64,000 nucleotides of DNA from Cheilinus undulatus (taxonomy: Eukaryota > Chordata > Actinopteri > Labriformes > Labridae), in the NCBI RefSeq assembly GCF_018320785.1, contig NC_054881.1, positions 32,063,324 to 32,127,323 on the forward strand. The letters run 5' to 3'. Below the pieces are notes generated by a model. That model worked only from the letters and a program-made list of their open reading frames with translations. It did not search any database and had not been told where the DNA came from. Below are positions 26,101 through 35,358 of the stretch, piece by piece; the first letter of the stretch is position 1, and every line of letters starts with the position of its first letter. The position numbers were made by a program, and so were the translations under genes.

Positions 26101-29100
26101 GGCATACTAATGATAACCTGTATCACAGTCCCCATCTTTAATGAATGCCAAGGTCAGACTACACTTTCTTATCACAGCTATGGACCCATCCAGGGGTCAT
26201 AAGGTTTTGGGACTGATAGGCCCTGAAAATTAATCATTTATGTTGTCAAAGAGAACGACTATAAACGCAACATACAGAATGCCTCACCTGAAAGGCCTAG
26301 CATGTTCGTTTTTTTCTGTCCGTTTTCTTCAATTTGTTCTAACATGTAGGTAGCACTGACCAATTAGGCCACAAAGTGCTATGCACCCAAAAGTCACAAG
26401 TAAATGGCGAAGGTAAAGAGGAATGATGAAGCTGATGCTGTGAAATAGAAGTATGAGCTAGAGGAGAAGTTTGTTGAGCTCTAGCAACAACATCCTTCCC
26501 TATATCATGCATCATTAGGGGATGACTACAACAGGCTGAAAAGGAGAAATGTTGGCAAGAATTAGCAGAAGCACCTCAGCAACTCTGTGAGAAACTTCTG
26601 TTAGAATTAGCATCAAGCTTGCAAAGCAGATTCATCACATTTGAACAGACAGACAAATCTCAATGCACAGTAAATACAGTTTTTTTTGTTTACATCCATC
26701 CCTCTGGGTGTCATCTAGCCAATGTCATCACATCAACCGTGGCATCTGTTATGTCTTTTGGTCACATCACAACCCGAATTCATGACTCTGTGATCGCCTA
26801 ATCTGATATGGTGACCGGGGTCACAGACAAAGATTGTGTAGTCTGACCTCAGCTTAAAAGTGCAGAAGAGGAAGTCAGTCGATCTGTCTGAGTACCGTCT
26901 ATGAACAGGAAACACTGTCTGCTGCACTCTTTATGTTTCATTTCAAGAACACATATCCATGTTTAAATTACAAGTCATTGCTACTGAAAATGAAGAGTAG
27001 CATGGGCATGGGAGTGAAATATTTCAAGTCATAATGTCAACATCCTATCCCTTCCTTTTTGCTTACATCCGTTTTAAGAATAGATTAATCAGGGTTTAAA
27101 ACTCTTAAGGTGATTGAGTTCAGGTGATGACCTTTATTTTAAAACGGATAACATCTAGGAGTAAAACTAAACAGAAGATAAACTTGCAGCAGTACCTCTA
27201 TTTCCTGCTGGAAAATGACTACGCGCCCACCCTTGTCTCCTGTAGCTAGCAGCTCCCCCGTGTGGTTAAACTCAACCGTGGATATGATGTCCGCTGCAAA
27301 AAAGAAACAAAACAACACAAAATTTAAGACATTTAGATGTGCATTCACAAGATATAAAGTCTCTTTCCCTAATGGTGAAAAGATATAAACAGAGAATGAG
27401 GGACCACTGAGTACATCCATCTAATCCTGAACTGAACAGTCCAGGAATCACAGTGATCTAGAAGAACAGGAGAGCGTGTAGGCCGGAGATGCAGAAGGAT
27501 GTCAGAGCATGTAGAGCAGATGAAAAATGATCAGTAACCTAGTTTCTCCCTCTCGCTCGCTCAGACAGCATTATAGTTCCACCCAGGAGCAGTATGTTGC
27601 TTCATAAACCAAATCTGTCTCTTACATACACACTCTTTTAACCCTTTGTTGCCCACTGGGGCAGAAGGACAATGCTGCCAAAGGTTGTAGTAGGAGGTCT
27701 TTGTGTATGTCGCGCTCCCTGAGGCCCAATGCAGGGGGTAATACAATAGTAGTGAAAGCATGCTTCCTTAGAGGACATGCATAACACGAGTCTTCTGTAA
27801 GGACATTGTGTTTTTTAATCCACTGGCTATCAGATCATATATAACGAAAGAAATGAGAAACACTCATCACAACACACATTTCGCCAAGACTATAAGCCAA
27901 GAATAAAATACCAGACAGTGTTGTTTAGTGCATGAAATATGTCAGACTGCTTCATTAAGGACCACAAAGTAAAGCACTTCTCTAGTACAATAAAGAAAAA
28001 CTCAATATTCTTGATCATCTCTGAGAGAGATGAAGTATGACTCAGTGTTTCCAATAGAATGACAGAGTAACTGTCACCCACACACACCTACACCGCCAGT
28101 TTCTTACACACCTGCTTGCTTGCTTGATCTCATTTTCAGACCAAGTATAAAACAGCAGATGACATGGTGTGGAGGAGGCTTTTAATGACATAACAAAAAA
28201 AAAAAAAAACAACAGCATTATAATGTTACTGAATGAAATCTTCCAAGTGTTATAAATGGTAGCATAAGTAGGATTTATCAGGAGATGTCCTACAGTAAAC
28301 TGTTCATTTGAAGAATAAATATTAAGACTTTTTAAAAAAGTACGAATATAAAAAAATACCTTGAGGACTGTTTATATGCCAAGTAAAGTCTTTGTTAGGG
28401 AAACTCGGAGTTTAAGCATAGGTTAAGATCATGTTATAAAATGTAATTTATGCGGCCAATTAACTTTATAACAATAAAGCAAATAATCTCTACTTTTTGT
28501 CTACTTTATTTATATCAATAAGTGAAACAACTCTCCGGAACAGTTTCTAAACAAACTGAAAATCTTAATATATTTTGAAATAAATTTAAGCAAGATGTAC
28601 CAATTAACTAGAAATGTAACAGACAGATTTGGAGTGGACAGACATGATCACAGTTATGTCATTATCAAATGTGTGGGCAGAAAACAGAGGAAGAATATGT
28701 GGAGAAACACAAAGAAGAAGATGAGATAAGGGAATATAAGGGGGGGAACTCTTATTCTGCAGGGGATGTCAAGGAAGGAGCTCAAAAAAACAGATCTCCA
28801 TGTCCGAAGAAAACTGTCATCAACTTATGTCTTCAAAGTAAAACACAGACATTTAGTATTGTTATTGTATGTATAGTGGTAGTATTAGTACTTGCTATGT
28901 TTTACATTTTGTCATACATTAAACAATGAATGTAATATAAAGTAAATGTTAAATAACAATCAAGCCTTAGAAGGGCAGCTCAGTGTCATGTTTGCAATAG
29001 CAGCGTAACTGTAAGACAACTTGTCTTCCACTGTCAAACAACTAACATAACTGCAGACGACCTCCACATGCTCCAGAACTTTCTGATGGGAATTGCTCGC

Positions 29101-32100
29101 AGAATGAGGCTTAGCTGGGGTGTCAATGGCCTAGTGGTTAGGTTAAGCCTCATGTACACAAGCAGTCTGTGTTCAGGTCCAGCCTGTGGCTCCTTTCCCA
29201 CATGTCTCTGCCCCACTCTCTCATCCCTGTTTCTGACTGGCCTCTTCCCCTAAATTGAGGCCAGTTGGATTCTGCCCATAAAACACATCACCAAACACCA
29301 GAATGGTTCTGAACTCAATAACTCAATGTAATCAAGTTCAGAAAAGCACTGGCCAGACAAATGTGTGATTGTGTACACTTTAAAGGCAAAGTACCATAAA
29401 ATATGAGGAGTTAAACATTGTAGCATTGTTTGCATTGCACTGGCACAAAGGAGGAAAATAACTGCTGCCACAATCAAACTTCAAAATCCTGGCCCTTGGA
29501 AACATAAAGTACTGAGGGTCTAACAAGTCATCACTCTTGAAAAATGTGTCCATTATTGGACATCTGGTCTGATGAAGACGCTGCTGCAGAGGTTTCTTCA
29601 GTTCAGACACCTGCCCTGCCCAGTAAGCAACCGACACCAGAGTCCGTGATGCAGACACAGCACAGGTGGCGCCTGTCGTCTGCAGCTCTTCATCTACCTA
29701 GCTCCCAGTGGCTAATACAGTTTTAGTGCACATTTTCTGCTGGAGTTTTATATCGATCTTTACAGGGACTTAGTGGTCAGTAACTAACCTCAGTATCAAA
29801 CGAACCCTGTAGCAATTAAGAGTCTTCAAAAAACTTGACAGAAATGTATGTGAAGCTACAGCAGCAAAGTATTTGGTTTGCACTAGCACAGAAAGACTGA
29901 AAAAAACTAACTCTGTTAATACATAGGAGTGGTATATTTCTGTGAGTTTAACTAAGTGAGCTTACCAAATGAGAAATTTTCTCTCTAGCTTCCTACAAGA
30001 TGAATTCACATTACAAGCCAATCAACTGACACTTATGGTGTGCATTAAGATCCATTTTATTAACTGTCCAGCTGCACCAAGCATGAGATGAAAAGTGTCA
30101 CATTACAGCACAGCTAGATTATCTAGCTAGTTATAATTGGACAAATTACAAATAGATTGAGCTGCAGTCTGCATAATCACTGCAAGCTGTTGTGTTTTAC
30201 CTAGTCCTTAGAGAGGGAGAGAAATTACACGCACATCACCCAGGTGCAAGGCTTTTTAACAGACAACACATTTAGATCATCTAAGACCTGATGAAGATCA
30301 AAGTGTGATCAAAATGTTGTCTATTGAAACTTTTGTGGTATGGAGTAAGAGTACATGTGTTAAACAATATGTTCTAGAAAACTTTCTCAATCAGGCTTAG
30401 GTAAACACCCAGTTTCCGGTAGAGTTCATACCTTCAGCAACGTCATCATCGATGGCTCCTTTCACCTGAGAGAAGCACCACTGCATGTCACCTCCAGGTC
30501 CTGCAGAGATCAAATGCAATACTTGTTCATACATGCATATAGCTCTAAAGTAGCACTTTTTAAGGGTGTTTTTGCTTGGTCACATGCAGACCTGTTGTGT
30601 AAATTTGTGGGGTCATACATGTACACATAGACTATCTGAAATTGTAATGTTGAAAACAAAATAACACTGATATAACTCAAGATCTTTAATTAATTAAGGA
30701 TACGTACATAGATACACATTCTTTAACTATTCTTGGAGAGCAATTATGCAAAGGGAAAATTCAAAAGCCAGTAAGAATTCATAGTGTTTTGAATAACCAG
30801 CCACTAGAATGTTGCCACTCTTCTAAAATCAATAAGTGATTCATTTTTAAATGAGTCATCAAATCAAAAGTCAGATTTGCCCTTTATTTGGTACAGCTGT
30901 TGCACTGTGAATATTCTAACTCTGAAAGAAAAAAGATACTGAATACTTATTTAAATTACTGATTTAACTTGAGATCATGAGAACTGTAGCTGAATCAGGA
31001 ATCTAACATCTTTCATTTTAAGCCCAGGCAGCTGTTACACCAGCAGGAGATGCTCTCTCTTCAGGCTCCTACGTTAAAAATACATCAACAAGAAATTACA
31101 CGCTGCCTGGGTCGATAATAAACTCAATCTCGTCTCAACAGGTTTCAATCATCATAACTCATTGGCCAATATGTCAAGATGAATTCCTCAGATTTTTACA
31201 CATGACCATTTATGTTATTACGCAATGAAAACTGGTCTGATATGTGCATAACATTGTTCAACACCTAGTGAAACAGCTCTGCAGAATAATCAAGGACAGT
31301 TGTGAGTCACCGAGGCTTCATCATACACACAGGACTCTGAAGTGAATCATGGTTTTAAACAAAAAAAGGCAAGGCAGGGCAGGCTGGGTTGGGACTGGAA
31401 AAACAAAAATATAACATTCCTATTTACTGTATCTTCGTTGCAAAGAATGCACGAAGCAATAATGTGTGTTAATATGTGAATAATCTGACTCAATAAATTA
31501 TGAGGATAGAATGCAATGCCACTACTTAAAGACCACTGATATTTCCCCGCCCAAATCGTTTATATCCATACACTACATGTCAGTTGTGACTTATGTTTGC
31601 ACAATAATAATAAAGCCATCATCCACAGTAAGCTTTAAAAGACTTAAGTAGTGTAATTTTGAAATTACATAGTTAGTGCACAAGTATTACGATGAATGAA
31701 ATGTTGAATGCTACGTTAGCCTTAACAATTCATTGACAATCTAGGTCTTACTGGAGGGTGGGAATTCACACATTAGTTTAATTTGATCCCCAACTTTGAC
31801 TCTCTTGGCTTTTCACTAGTTTAGTCAATAAAATGTTAACAGGCAATCTGACAGCTTGTTAGTCTGCAGAAGGCCTGAAGTACAAGCCTGCATGTGGGCA
31901 ATGTCAAAGTTTGAGCTAACGTTAGCTAGCCTGGCTTGTCAAGCCAGTCATGGCATGTTTTGAGAAATATGTGCACTAATGCGGAAACCGTCTGTTTTAC
32001 GGCTTGCAATCTGTTTCATATCAACCGCAGATAAAATAATATTAATAAGCAGGTTATACGTCTTGTGCACAAGCATGAGCAGAAACCGTTACATGTACAA

Positions 32101-32752
32101 GTTAGCGTTAGGATAGTATCAAGCTGTGTTTGGCTAACACGGTATGCAGCGTTAGCTTGAATACTGACTGGTCCTGGTGTTATGATATAAAATGTAATCG
32201 TGCTAACTGGTGACTTTCAGCCAAATCCGTCAGTAATAGTCGTAGTTACAATGTTGAGGGTGGAAAGGGTCAAAACTAATACCAATTTCACTGACTTGTA
32301 ATTTTATTGTCAAAATATGTCTTTAATAAAATATTAAACAGATGAAAATGGCATTTATTAGGGTACTTACCGTCTCTACATCTACTGTTTCTCCTACAAT
32401 CAAGACGCATTTTGCCGAGAGTCACCAGTTAACACGGTAACTCTTTACAACATAACACTGGGCCGGTGATAGTGGTAAACAGCTTTCGTTTGCTAGCTGC
32501 AGCTGGCTAGCTAGCTTTAGCCGGCAAACAGGCCAGATGGGCGATGACACTTGAGCTCGCTGGCTAGCCAACGTTAGCATTAGCTTAGTTTTGTTAGCTA
32601 GCTACCGTAAGCTAAACTGACACTCTGGGCTGGGCTAGCGCAATACTTCAAACCTCAAAGGCAGAGAGCCCGTTGAAGCAAAGTCGCGCAGTTAAAACGC
32701 CGGTCTGCCGTGTAGCTTATATGTGTAATGATTAAATTGAATTACCTGCCAT
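10911..32752 (-). CDS. ppp2r2a: PP2A B55-alpha regulatory subunit, complete coding region in 10 exons
   Basis: B55 subunits are seven-bladed WD40 propellers that bind the PP2A scaffold and catalytic subunits and choose substrates, for example in mitotic exit. Coding exons on the minus strand are: 32752-32746, 30500-30432, 27293-27196, 24485-24320, 23898-23786, 17794-17617, 16514-16350, 12986-12817, 11387-11296, 11190-10911. They sum to 1338 nt, 445 residues plus stop, against 447 in the human protein. All junctions keep frame. Family hallmarks include [74 protein letters not shown] and the C-terminus [13 protein letters not shown]. The KVN ending, [11 protein letters not shown] and the bnip3l neighbour favour paralogue A over D. 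No disabling change is seen. The exon 6/7 junction uses a U12-type intron. Confidence 0.94.
11296..11387 (-). CDS. ppp2r2a: ppp2r2a coding exon 9
   Basis: The 92-nt exon encodes [20 protein letters not shown] and [10 protein letters not shown], one of the most conserved B55 segments. Acceptor is CATTACAG and donor GTGGGT. Only a 105-bp intron separates it from the last exon. Confidence 0.94.
11388..11961 (-). other. ppp2r2a intron 8, part before the MITE
   Basis: Nothing coding is visible here. The remainder of the intron past the MITE (12476-12816) is also plain AT-rich sequence. Confidence 0.6.
11962..12475 (+). mobile_element. hAT-type MITE, 514 bp, with perfect 8-bp target duplication
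   Basis: The left end TAGGGCTGAACGATTTC and right end AATTACCCAGCCTTA form imperfect inverted repeats. Both sides carry AGCCACAG (11954-11961 and 12476-12483), an exact 8-bp duplication typical of hAT. Internal GCGATTT/AAATTGCG repeats are characteristic of this teleost MITE. No coding frame. It sits in ppp2r2a intron 8; a truncated relative lies at 2587-2720. Confidence 0.9.
12817..12986 (-). CDS. ppp2r2a: ppp2r2a coding exon 8
   Basis: The 170-nt exon encodes [39 protein letters not shown] and [17 protein letters not shown]. The Leu codon before FEEP is split across the junction (T|TG). Acceptor TTTTTTTTCCAG and donor GTGAGA are strong. Confidence 0.95.
12987..16349 (-). other. ppp2r2a intron 7
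   Basis: A 3.4-kb AT-rich intron. A possible hAT-like end (GGGGTGTCAAAACTATGGCC) starts near 14366 but I cannot find its partner. A LINE-tail-like stretch is at 15690-15800, followed by A-rich simple sequence to about 15990. Open frames around 13519-13902 (127 codons) and 14007-14294 are not conserved-looking. Confidence 0.55.
15690..15800 (-). repeat. Fish retroelement 3'-tail-like fragment
   Basis: CATCTTTATTGTCAAATTC followed by CATACAGAGGAATTTGAAA and CTCTGGCCCACAGTGCAAAA resembles a dispersed teleost repeat, usually a LINE/SINE 3' end. It is decayed, and the assignment rests on memory of the family only. Confidence 0.4.
16350..16514 (-). CDS. ppp2r2a: ppp2r2a coding exon 7
   Basis: The 165-nt exon encodes [40 protein letters not shown] and [14 protein letters not shown]. 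Its acceptor CTCTTCAG follows a U12-like branch site by about 16 nt. The donor is GTGAGT. Confidence 0.95.
16515..17616 (-). other. U12-type (minor spliceosome) intron of ppp2r2a
   Basis: On the minus strand the intron begins GTATCCTTTAC, which fits the U12 donor consensus RTATCCTTT. Near the end it has CCCTTAAC (16529-16536), close to the branch consensus TCCTTAAC. The branch A is about 16 nt before the CAG acceptor, within the short spacing U12 introns need, and there is no long pyrimidine tract directly before the AG. Splicing at these sites restores the conserved SFNIVDIKP. Confidence 0.85.
17617..17794 (-). CDS. ppp2r2a: ppp2r2a coding exon 6
   Basis: The 178-nt exon encodes [39 protein letters not shown] and [20 protein letters not shown]. 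It ends in phase 1 directly before GTATCCTTT, a U12-type donor. Reading past the exon end would add spurious residues; splicing here restores ...RSFNIVDIKP. Confidence 0.95.
17795..18216 (-). other. ppp2r2a intron 5, segment next to exon 6
   Basis: Contains one end of a MITE-like repeat (TAGTGTTGTCAATGATACG near 17932, then GTATCACGATACTAAAAC), with no matching end visible before the piggyBac-like element. Confidence 0.4.
18217..19199 (+). mobile_element. piggyBac-like non-autonomous element bounded by TTAA
   Basis: The left end CTCTCTGAGCCCTCTG and the reverse complement of the right end, CCCCCTGAGCCCAA, are inverted repeats directly flanked by TTAA (18213-18216 and 19200-19203), the piggyBac target. 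The 983-bp interior has no transposase; a 123-codon frame inside is not recognisable. A partial second copy lies at 21388-21983. Confidence 0.7.
20043..20765 (+). pseudogene. Decayed coiled-coil protein pseudogene inside ppp2r2a intron 5
   Basis: Plus-strand translation begins with a Lys/Gln/Leu-rich helix ([20 protein letters not shown]), then [20 protein letters not shown], a TAG stop, and EKDKFAADL with further frame changes. A later block reads [20 protein letters not shown]. The heptad-like Leu spacing suggests a coiled coil. Stops and shifts show it is dead. It has no visible introns, so a processed pseudogene or a transposon-borne gene fragment are both possible. I cannot name the parent. 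Confidence 0.5.
21388..21983 (+). mobile_element. Partial second copy of the piggyBac-like element
   Basis: GTGGTGCACAGTCAAGCTTT, GGACAACCTGGGCTTTAAGA, CAAAGCAGTTCCTGTCTG and a right end followed by TTAA (21984-21987) repeat, in the same orientation, the 18290-19199 part of the first copy. The left end is missing. Divergence between the copies is obvious by eye. Confidence 0.65.
21984..23785 (-). other. ppp2r2a intron 5, segment next to exon 5
   Basis: AT-rich sequence with no recognised gene or complete repeat. Confidence 0.5.
23786..23898 (-). CDS. ppp2r2a: ppp2r2a coding exon 5
   Basis: The 113-nt exon encodes [20 protein letters not shown] and [18 protein letters not shown]. It covers a WD strand and the start of the long hairpin arm that in the family reaches the PP2A scaffold. 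EEDGRYKDP resembles paralogue A more than D. Confidence 0.95.
24320..24485 (-). CDS. ppp2r2a: ppp2r2a coding exon 4
   Basis: The 166-nt exon encodes [39 protein letters not shown] and [16 protein letters not shown]. The start ([10 protein letters not shown]) differs from the SHSRGEYN form common in mammalian B55, in a loop on the propeller's edge; the rest is near-invariant. Confidence 0.95.
24486..26150 (-). other. ppp2r2a intron 3, segment next to exon 4
   Basis: AT-rich. A 24840-24930 stretch (GATACGATTTC, TGATTTGATATCGG) resembles the interior of a MITE, but no paired ends could be placed. Confidence 0.4.
26151..26849 (+). mobile_element. DNA transposon remnant with broken MADF/Myb-like gene
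   Basis: AGGTCAGACTACAC at the left and GTGTAGTCTGACCT at the right are near-perfect inverted repeats. Between them an ATG at 26405 opens [14 protein letters not shown], then a stop, then [11 protein letters not shown], stop, and [19 protein letters not shown]. This resembles the EL-x-QxxP-LYd-x-Dyk pattern of MADF or Myb/SANT-like proteins carried by PIF/Harbinger-type elements. Several stops make it dead. No catalytic transposase is left. A clear target duplication is not visible. Confidence 0.6.
27196..27293 (-). CDS. ppp2r2a: ppp2r2a coding exon 3
   Basis: Ninety-eight nucleotides encode [20 protein letters not shown] and [13 protein letters not shown] (first WD blade). The donor is the weaker GTACTG. 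QQEIENKS replaces the more usual QQEQENK of mammals. Confidence 0.95.
27294..29110 (-). other. ppp2r2a intron 2, segment next to exon 3
   Basis: AT-rich with an A-run near 28195. A plus-strand frame at 28669-28929 (86 codons: an acidic start, then a hydrophobic [18 protein letters not shown] stretch) could encode a small single-pass membrane peptide. Nothing else supports it as a gene. Confidence 0.4.
29111..29262 (+). mobile_element. tRNA-derived SINE
   Basis: A tRNA-like head GGCCTAGTGGTTAGG (A-box region) and GTTCAGGTCCAGCCTG (B-box region) lead into GGCTCCTTTCCCACATGTCT and a CCCACTCTCTCATCCCTGTT body. The 51490-51652 element is the same family in the opposite orientation. Confidence 0.75.
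30432..30500 (-). CDS. ppp2r2a: ppp2r2a coding exon 2
   Basis: Sixty-nine nucleotides encode [20 protein letters not shown], which begins the first propeller blade. The exon lies between acceptor CTGCAG and donor GTATGA. Phase is 1 at both ends, so exon 1 and the alternative first exon could both join it. Confidence 0.93.
30501..32370 (-). other. ppp2r2a intron 1, main part
   Basis: AT-rich near exon 2. From about 31900 it gains AACGTTAGCTAGC-type sequence common around fish promoters. No repeat with clear ends. Confidence 0.5.
32371..32410 (-). CDS. ppp2r2a: Possible alternative first coding exon of ppp2r2a
   Basis: Inside intron 1 a minus-strand ATG opens [13 protein letters not shown] and runs without a stop to a perfect donor, G|GTAAGTACC. 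Its phase matches exon 1, so splicing to 30500 would give a second N-terminus followed by [12 protein letters not shown]. Mammalian B55 genes are known to use alternative first exons. There is no direct evidence of transcription, and a chance short frame next to a donor is possible. Confidence 0.4.
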
Positions 32753-32900
32753 GACGAGACAGACAGTGGAGCTTGCCTCAGTCAGTCACGATCCTGCTTC
32801 CCACTCCCACGCGCTGCTTCGTGGGATCTGAACTTTTCCTTCCGCTGAATATCCGCTCTCTCTATGTCTGCGCCAACCTGAATGTCAGGCACTGAATTAA
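32411..32900 (-). promoter_or_regulatory. ppp2r2a promoter/5' UTR region rich in GCTAGC and CpG
   Basis: The sequence around the first exon carries several GCTAGC hexamers (for example GGCTAGCTAGCTTTAGCC) plus GTTAGC half-copies and is CpG-enriched. No TATA box is evident at the expected place, which suits a housekeeping CpG promoter. The transcription start is not determined. Confidence 0.5.
32746..32752 (-). CDS. ppp2r2a: ppp2r2a coding exon 1 (start)
   Basis: Only ATG GCA G precedes the donor GTAATT. Joined to exon 2 it reads [14 protein letters not shown], matching the usual MAG...QWCFSQ start of B55-alpha and B55-delta. The rest of the exon is 5' UTR. Confidence 0.85.
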
Positions 32901-33693
32901 CAGCAGCGCTGATTATTTTATTGCACTCCTTTTCTTTCCCGCTTCTCCCGTTGTTGTTTCACTCTGGTGTCATTCACTCTCTCCCTTTCTGTCTCTCCTG
33001 CCGCATCCCACAAGTCACTTCTTCCCCACCCCTCTCTTGTCTCTTTCCGCACGTGAAACAAACCGAACCTTAGGGTATTTTTTTTATAATGTCTGTTTAT
33101 TATAACATAATGATCCAACTGCGCAAACTTCACGACCAATGTACAGGTACTCGCGTGCACATAGCCTAGTTTAAGAGCACTTATAGATGGAGACAGTATC
33201 TGTGTTGAGGAAAGCTATACAAGCAGTAACACTTAGACTTGACGAAACTTAACTTAGCTATTGACCGGCTATATGTGTTGAAAAGATTTGAAGAAAGAGT
33301 ATAATGCCCTTTTTTTCTTTTTAACATGTGGTCGCAGTGAAATGTTGCTTCTGAAGTAGGCTATTTCTATCACTCATGGGCGGTTTTACCATTAGGCAAA
33401 GGTGGAATGTAAAAAAGTTATTTAAAAGGTGTCGATGCTGCATGAAATAACATCAAAGTTGGTTTTATTATTTTAAAAAAATCCATAGGAAGGATGCCTG
33501 GCCTCCATAATGAGGTTGAAGGCCCTCAAAGAGACCCACTATGTTTAAGATAAAATTTAAACAGGAGTTCTTTATAGAAACGTCACAAGAATAAATTAGT
33601 ATCCTACCCTAAATAAAATATTGATGTGTGACGGAAGAACTATTAAGTAGCCTACTAATATTACATCCAAACTCTATATAATTTATCTTAATA
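32901..33693. other. Upstream flank of ppp2r2a
   Basis: A pyrimidine-rich block (32930-33060) grades into AT-rich DNA. No gene recognised. Confidence 0.5.
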
Positions 33694-35356
33694 CACTCTC
33701 CAAAAGTATTGGAACAGTGAGGCCAGTTCCTTTATTCTTGCTGTAGACTGAAAACATTTGGGGTTTAACATCAAAAGATGAATATGAGACAAGAGGTCAA
33801 ATGTTCACCTTTTAATTTCAGATATTTACATCTGGATCTGATACACAACTTAGAAGATAACACCTTTTATTACGGAACACCACACTGTTATGTGAGCAAA
33901 ACTATTGGAACAGATAGTCTTAAAATGTGTTATAGGACTTAATATTTAGTTGCAAATCTTTTGCTTGTAATAACTGCATCAAGCGTGTGACATAACCAAA
34001 CTTTTGCATTCCTCCTGTGATACTTTTCCAGTCTTTCCCCACAGCCTCTTTCAGCTGTTTATTTGGGGGGAGTTATTCTCTTCAGTCTCCTCTTCAGCAG
34101 GTAAAATGCACGCTCTATAGGGTTTAAATCTGGACATCGACATAGCCAGTCTAAAACCTTCCACTTCTTGCCCCTGATGAACTCCTTTGTTGTTCTGGCA
34201 GTGTGTTTTGGGTCATTATCTTGCAGCATGATGAAGGATCTCCCAATCAGTTTGGTCACAGCTTTCTTTAAATCTGCAAACAAAATGTTTCTGTAGACTT
34301 CTGAGTTCATTTTCCTGCTGCCATCATGTGTTACATCATCAATGAAGATTAATGAGCCAGAAAAATCAAGCCCAAGCCATGGCATTACCTCCACTGTGTT
34401 TAACAGATGGGCTTGCATGTTTCAGTCCATAAAACTTTGTCCCAGAATTTTTGAGGCAGCCTGACATTTCTATTCCCCTTGTTAATGAGTGGTTTGCATC
34501 TTCTGGTGTAGCCTTTGTACTGTTGTTCATGAGGTCTTCTGTGAACAGTAGATGGTGATTCCTTCACTCCTCCCCTCTAGTTGTTGCTGATGTCACTAAC
34601 AGTTGTTTTAGGGTCTTTCTTTACAACTCTGAAAATGTTTCTGTCGTGAGCTGCTGCTGTTTTCCTTGGTCTATCTGTTCGACATCTGTTACTGACCAGT
34701 GGTTTCTCTCTTTTTCAGGACAGTCAAATGGTTGGCTCTGATAGATTCTCCATCTTCTTTCAGCTTCACAGTCGTTTTTTTTCTCCTATAGACAGCTCTC
34801 TGGTTTTCATGTAGGTTACACCTCTAACTATAAGTGCAGTCTGCACAGGCAAAACCCAAATCTGAAACTGAGAGTAGACATTCAGCACTATTTATTGTTT
34901 GAATAATTAATGTAATAGGACACACCTGGGCAATACAACTCACCTCTCAGTCACATGTTCAAATACTTTTGCTCACATAAAAAATTCATTCATTCAATCA
35001 ATCATGAGGAGAACCCTTATTTACAATGGTGCCGAGGTACAGACAACAATAAGACAAAACCATCATCAAGAGGGAATACCAGTCAAGGGGACAAAACATT
35101 AGAAAAGAAGTTCAAAATTCATAAAACTGTTGGCAGTGATTACAATAAAATGATTAAGACACTAAAATACAATGGGTGGGTTCAAACAAAAGGTGCTTCT
35201 AAGTTATGTATCAGATCCAGATGTTTGCCAGGAAATAAAAGCTGAAATGTCGATCTCGTCTCATATTTATCTTTTGATGTCAAATGCAAATGGTTTCAGT
35301 CTACAGCAAGAATAAATGAACCGGCCACACTGTTCCAATACTTTTGGAAAGGAGTG
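33694..35356 (-). mobile_element. Tc1/mariner element with IR/DR-type ends
   Basis: TA dinucleotides (33692-33693 and 35357-35358) flank a 1663-bp element. Ends begin CACTCTCCAAAAGTATTGG and, reverse-complemented, CACTCCTTTCCAAAAGTATT. A second internal copy of the end motif (GAGCAAAACTATTGGAACAG near 33897, and its partner near 34957) gives the direct-repeat-within-inverted-repeat design. Inverted-repeat homology extends about 200 bp, interrupted on the right by roughly 180 bp of extra sequence. Confidence 0.88.
34059..34418 (-). pseudogene. Tc1-like transposase, C-terminal remnant
   Basis: A 119-codon frame keeps the second catalytic Asp in MLQDNDPKHTA and the final Glu in CPDLNPIERAF, with the Trp-rich spacing of Tc1 DDE transposases. 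The N-terminal paired-like DNA-binding domain and the first catalytic Asp are not in this frame; sequence toward 34960 is degenerate. About a third of the usual 340 residues survive, so it cannot act alone. Confidence 0.88.
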
Positions 35357-35358
35357 TA

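Noticed and set aside
28669..28929. Small acidic membrane peptide gene
   Set aside because: A single hydrophobic stretch in an 86-codon intronic frame is not enough; no promoter, splice or homology support. Mentioned under the intron only.
29111..29262. Functional tRNA gene
   Set aside because: The A- and B-box-like text is degenerate, no cloverleaf closes, and the same head-plus-tail occurs at 51490-51652; it is a SINE. The same applies at 2837 and 60585.
10911..32752. Assignment to ppp2r2d, b or c
   Set aside because: The DKVN ending, [20 protein letters not shown] and the adjacent bnip3l favour A. B and C lack the [18 protein letters not shown] start seen here or differ in several blocks.
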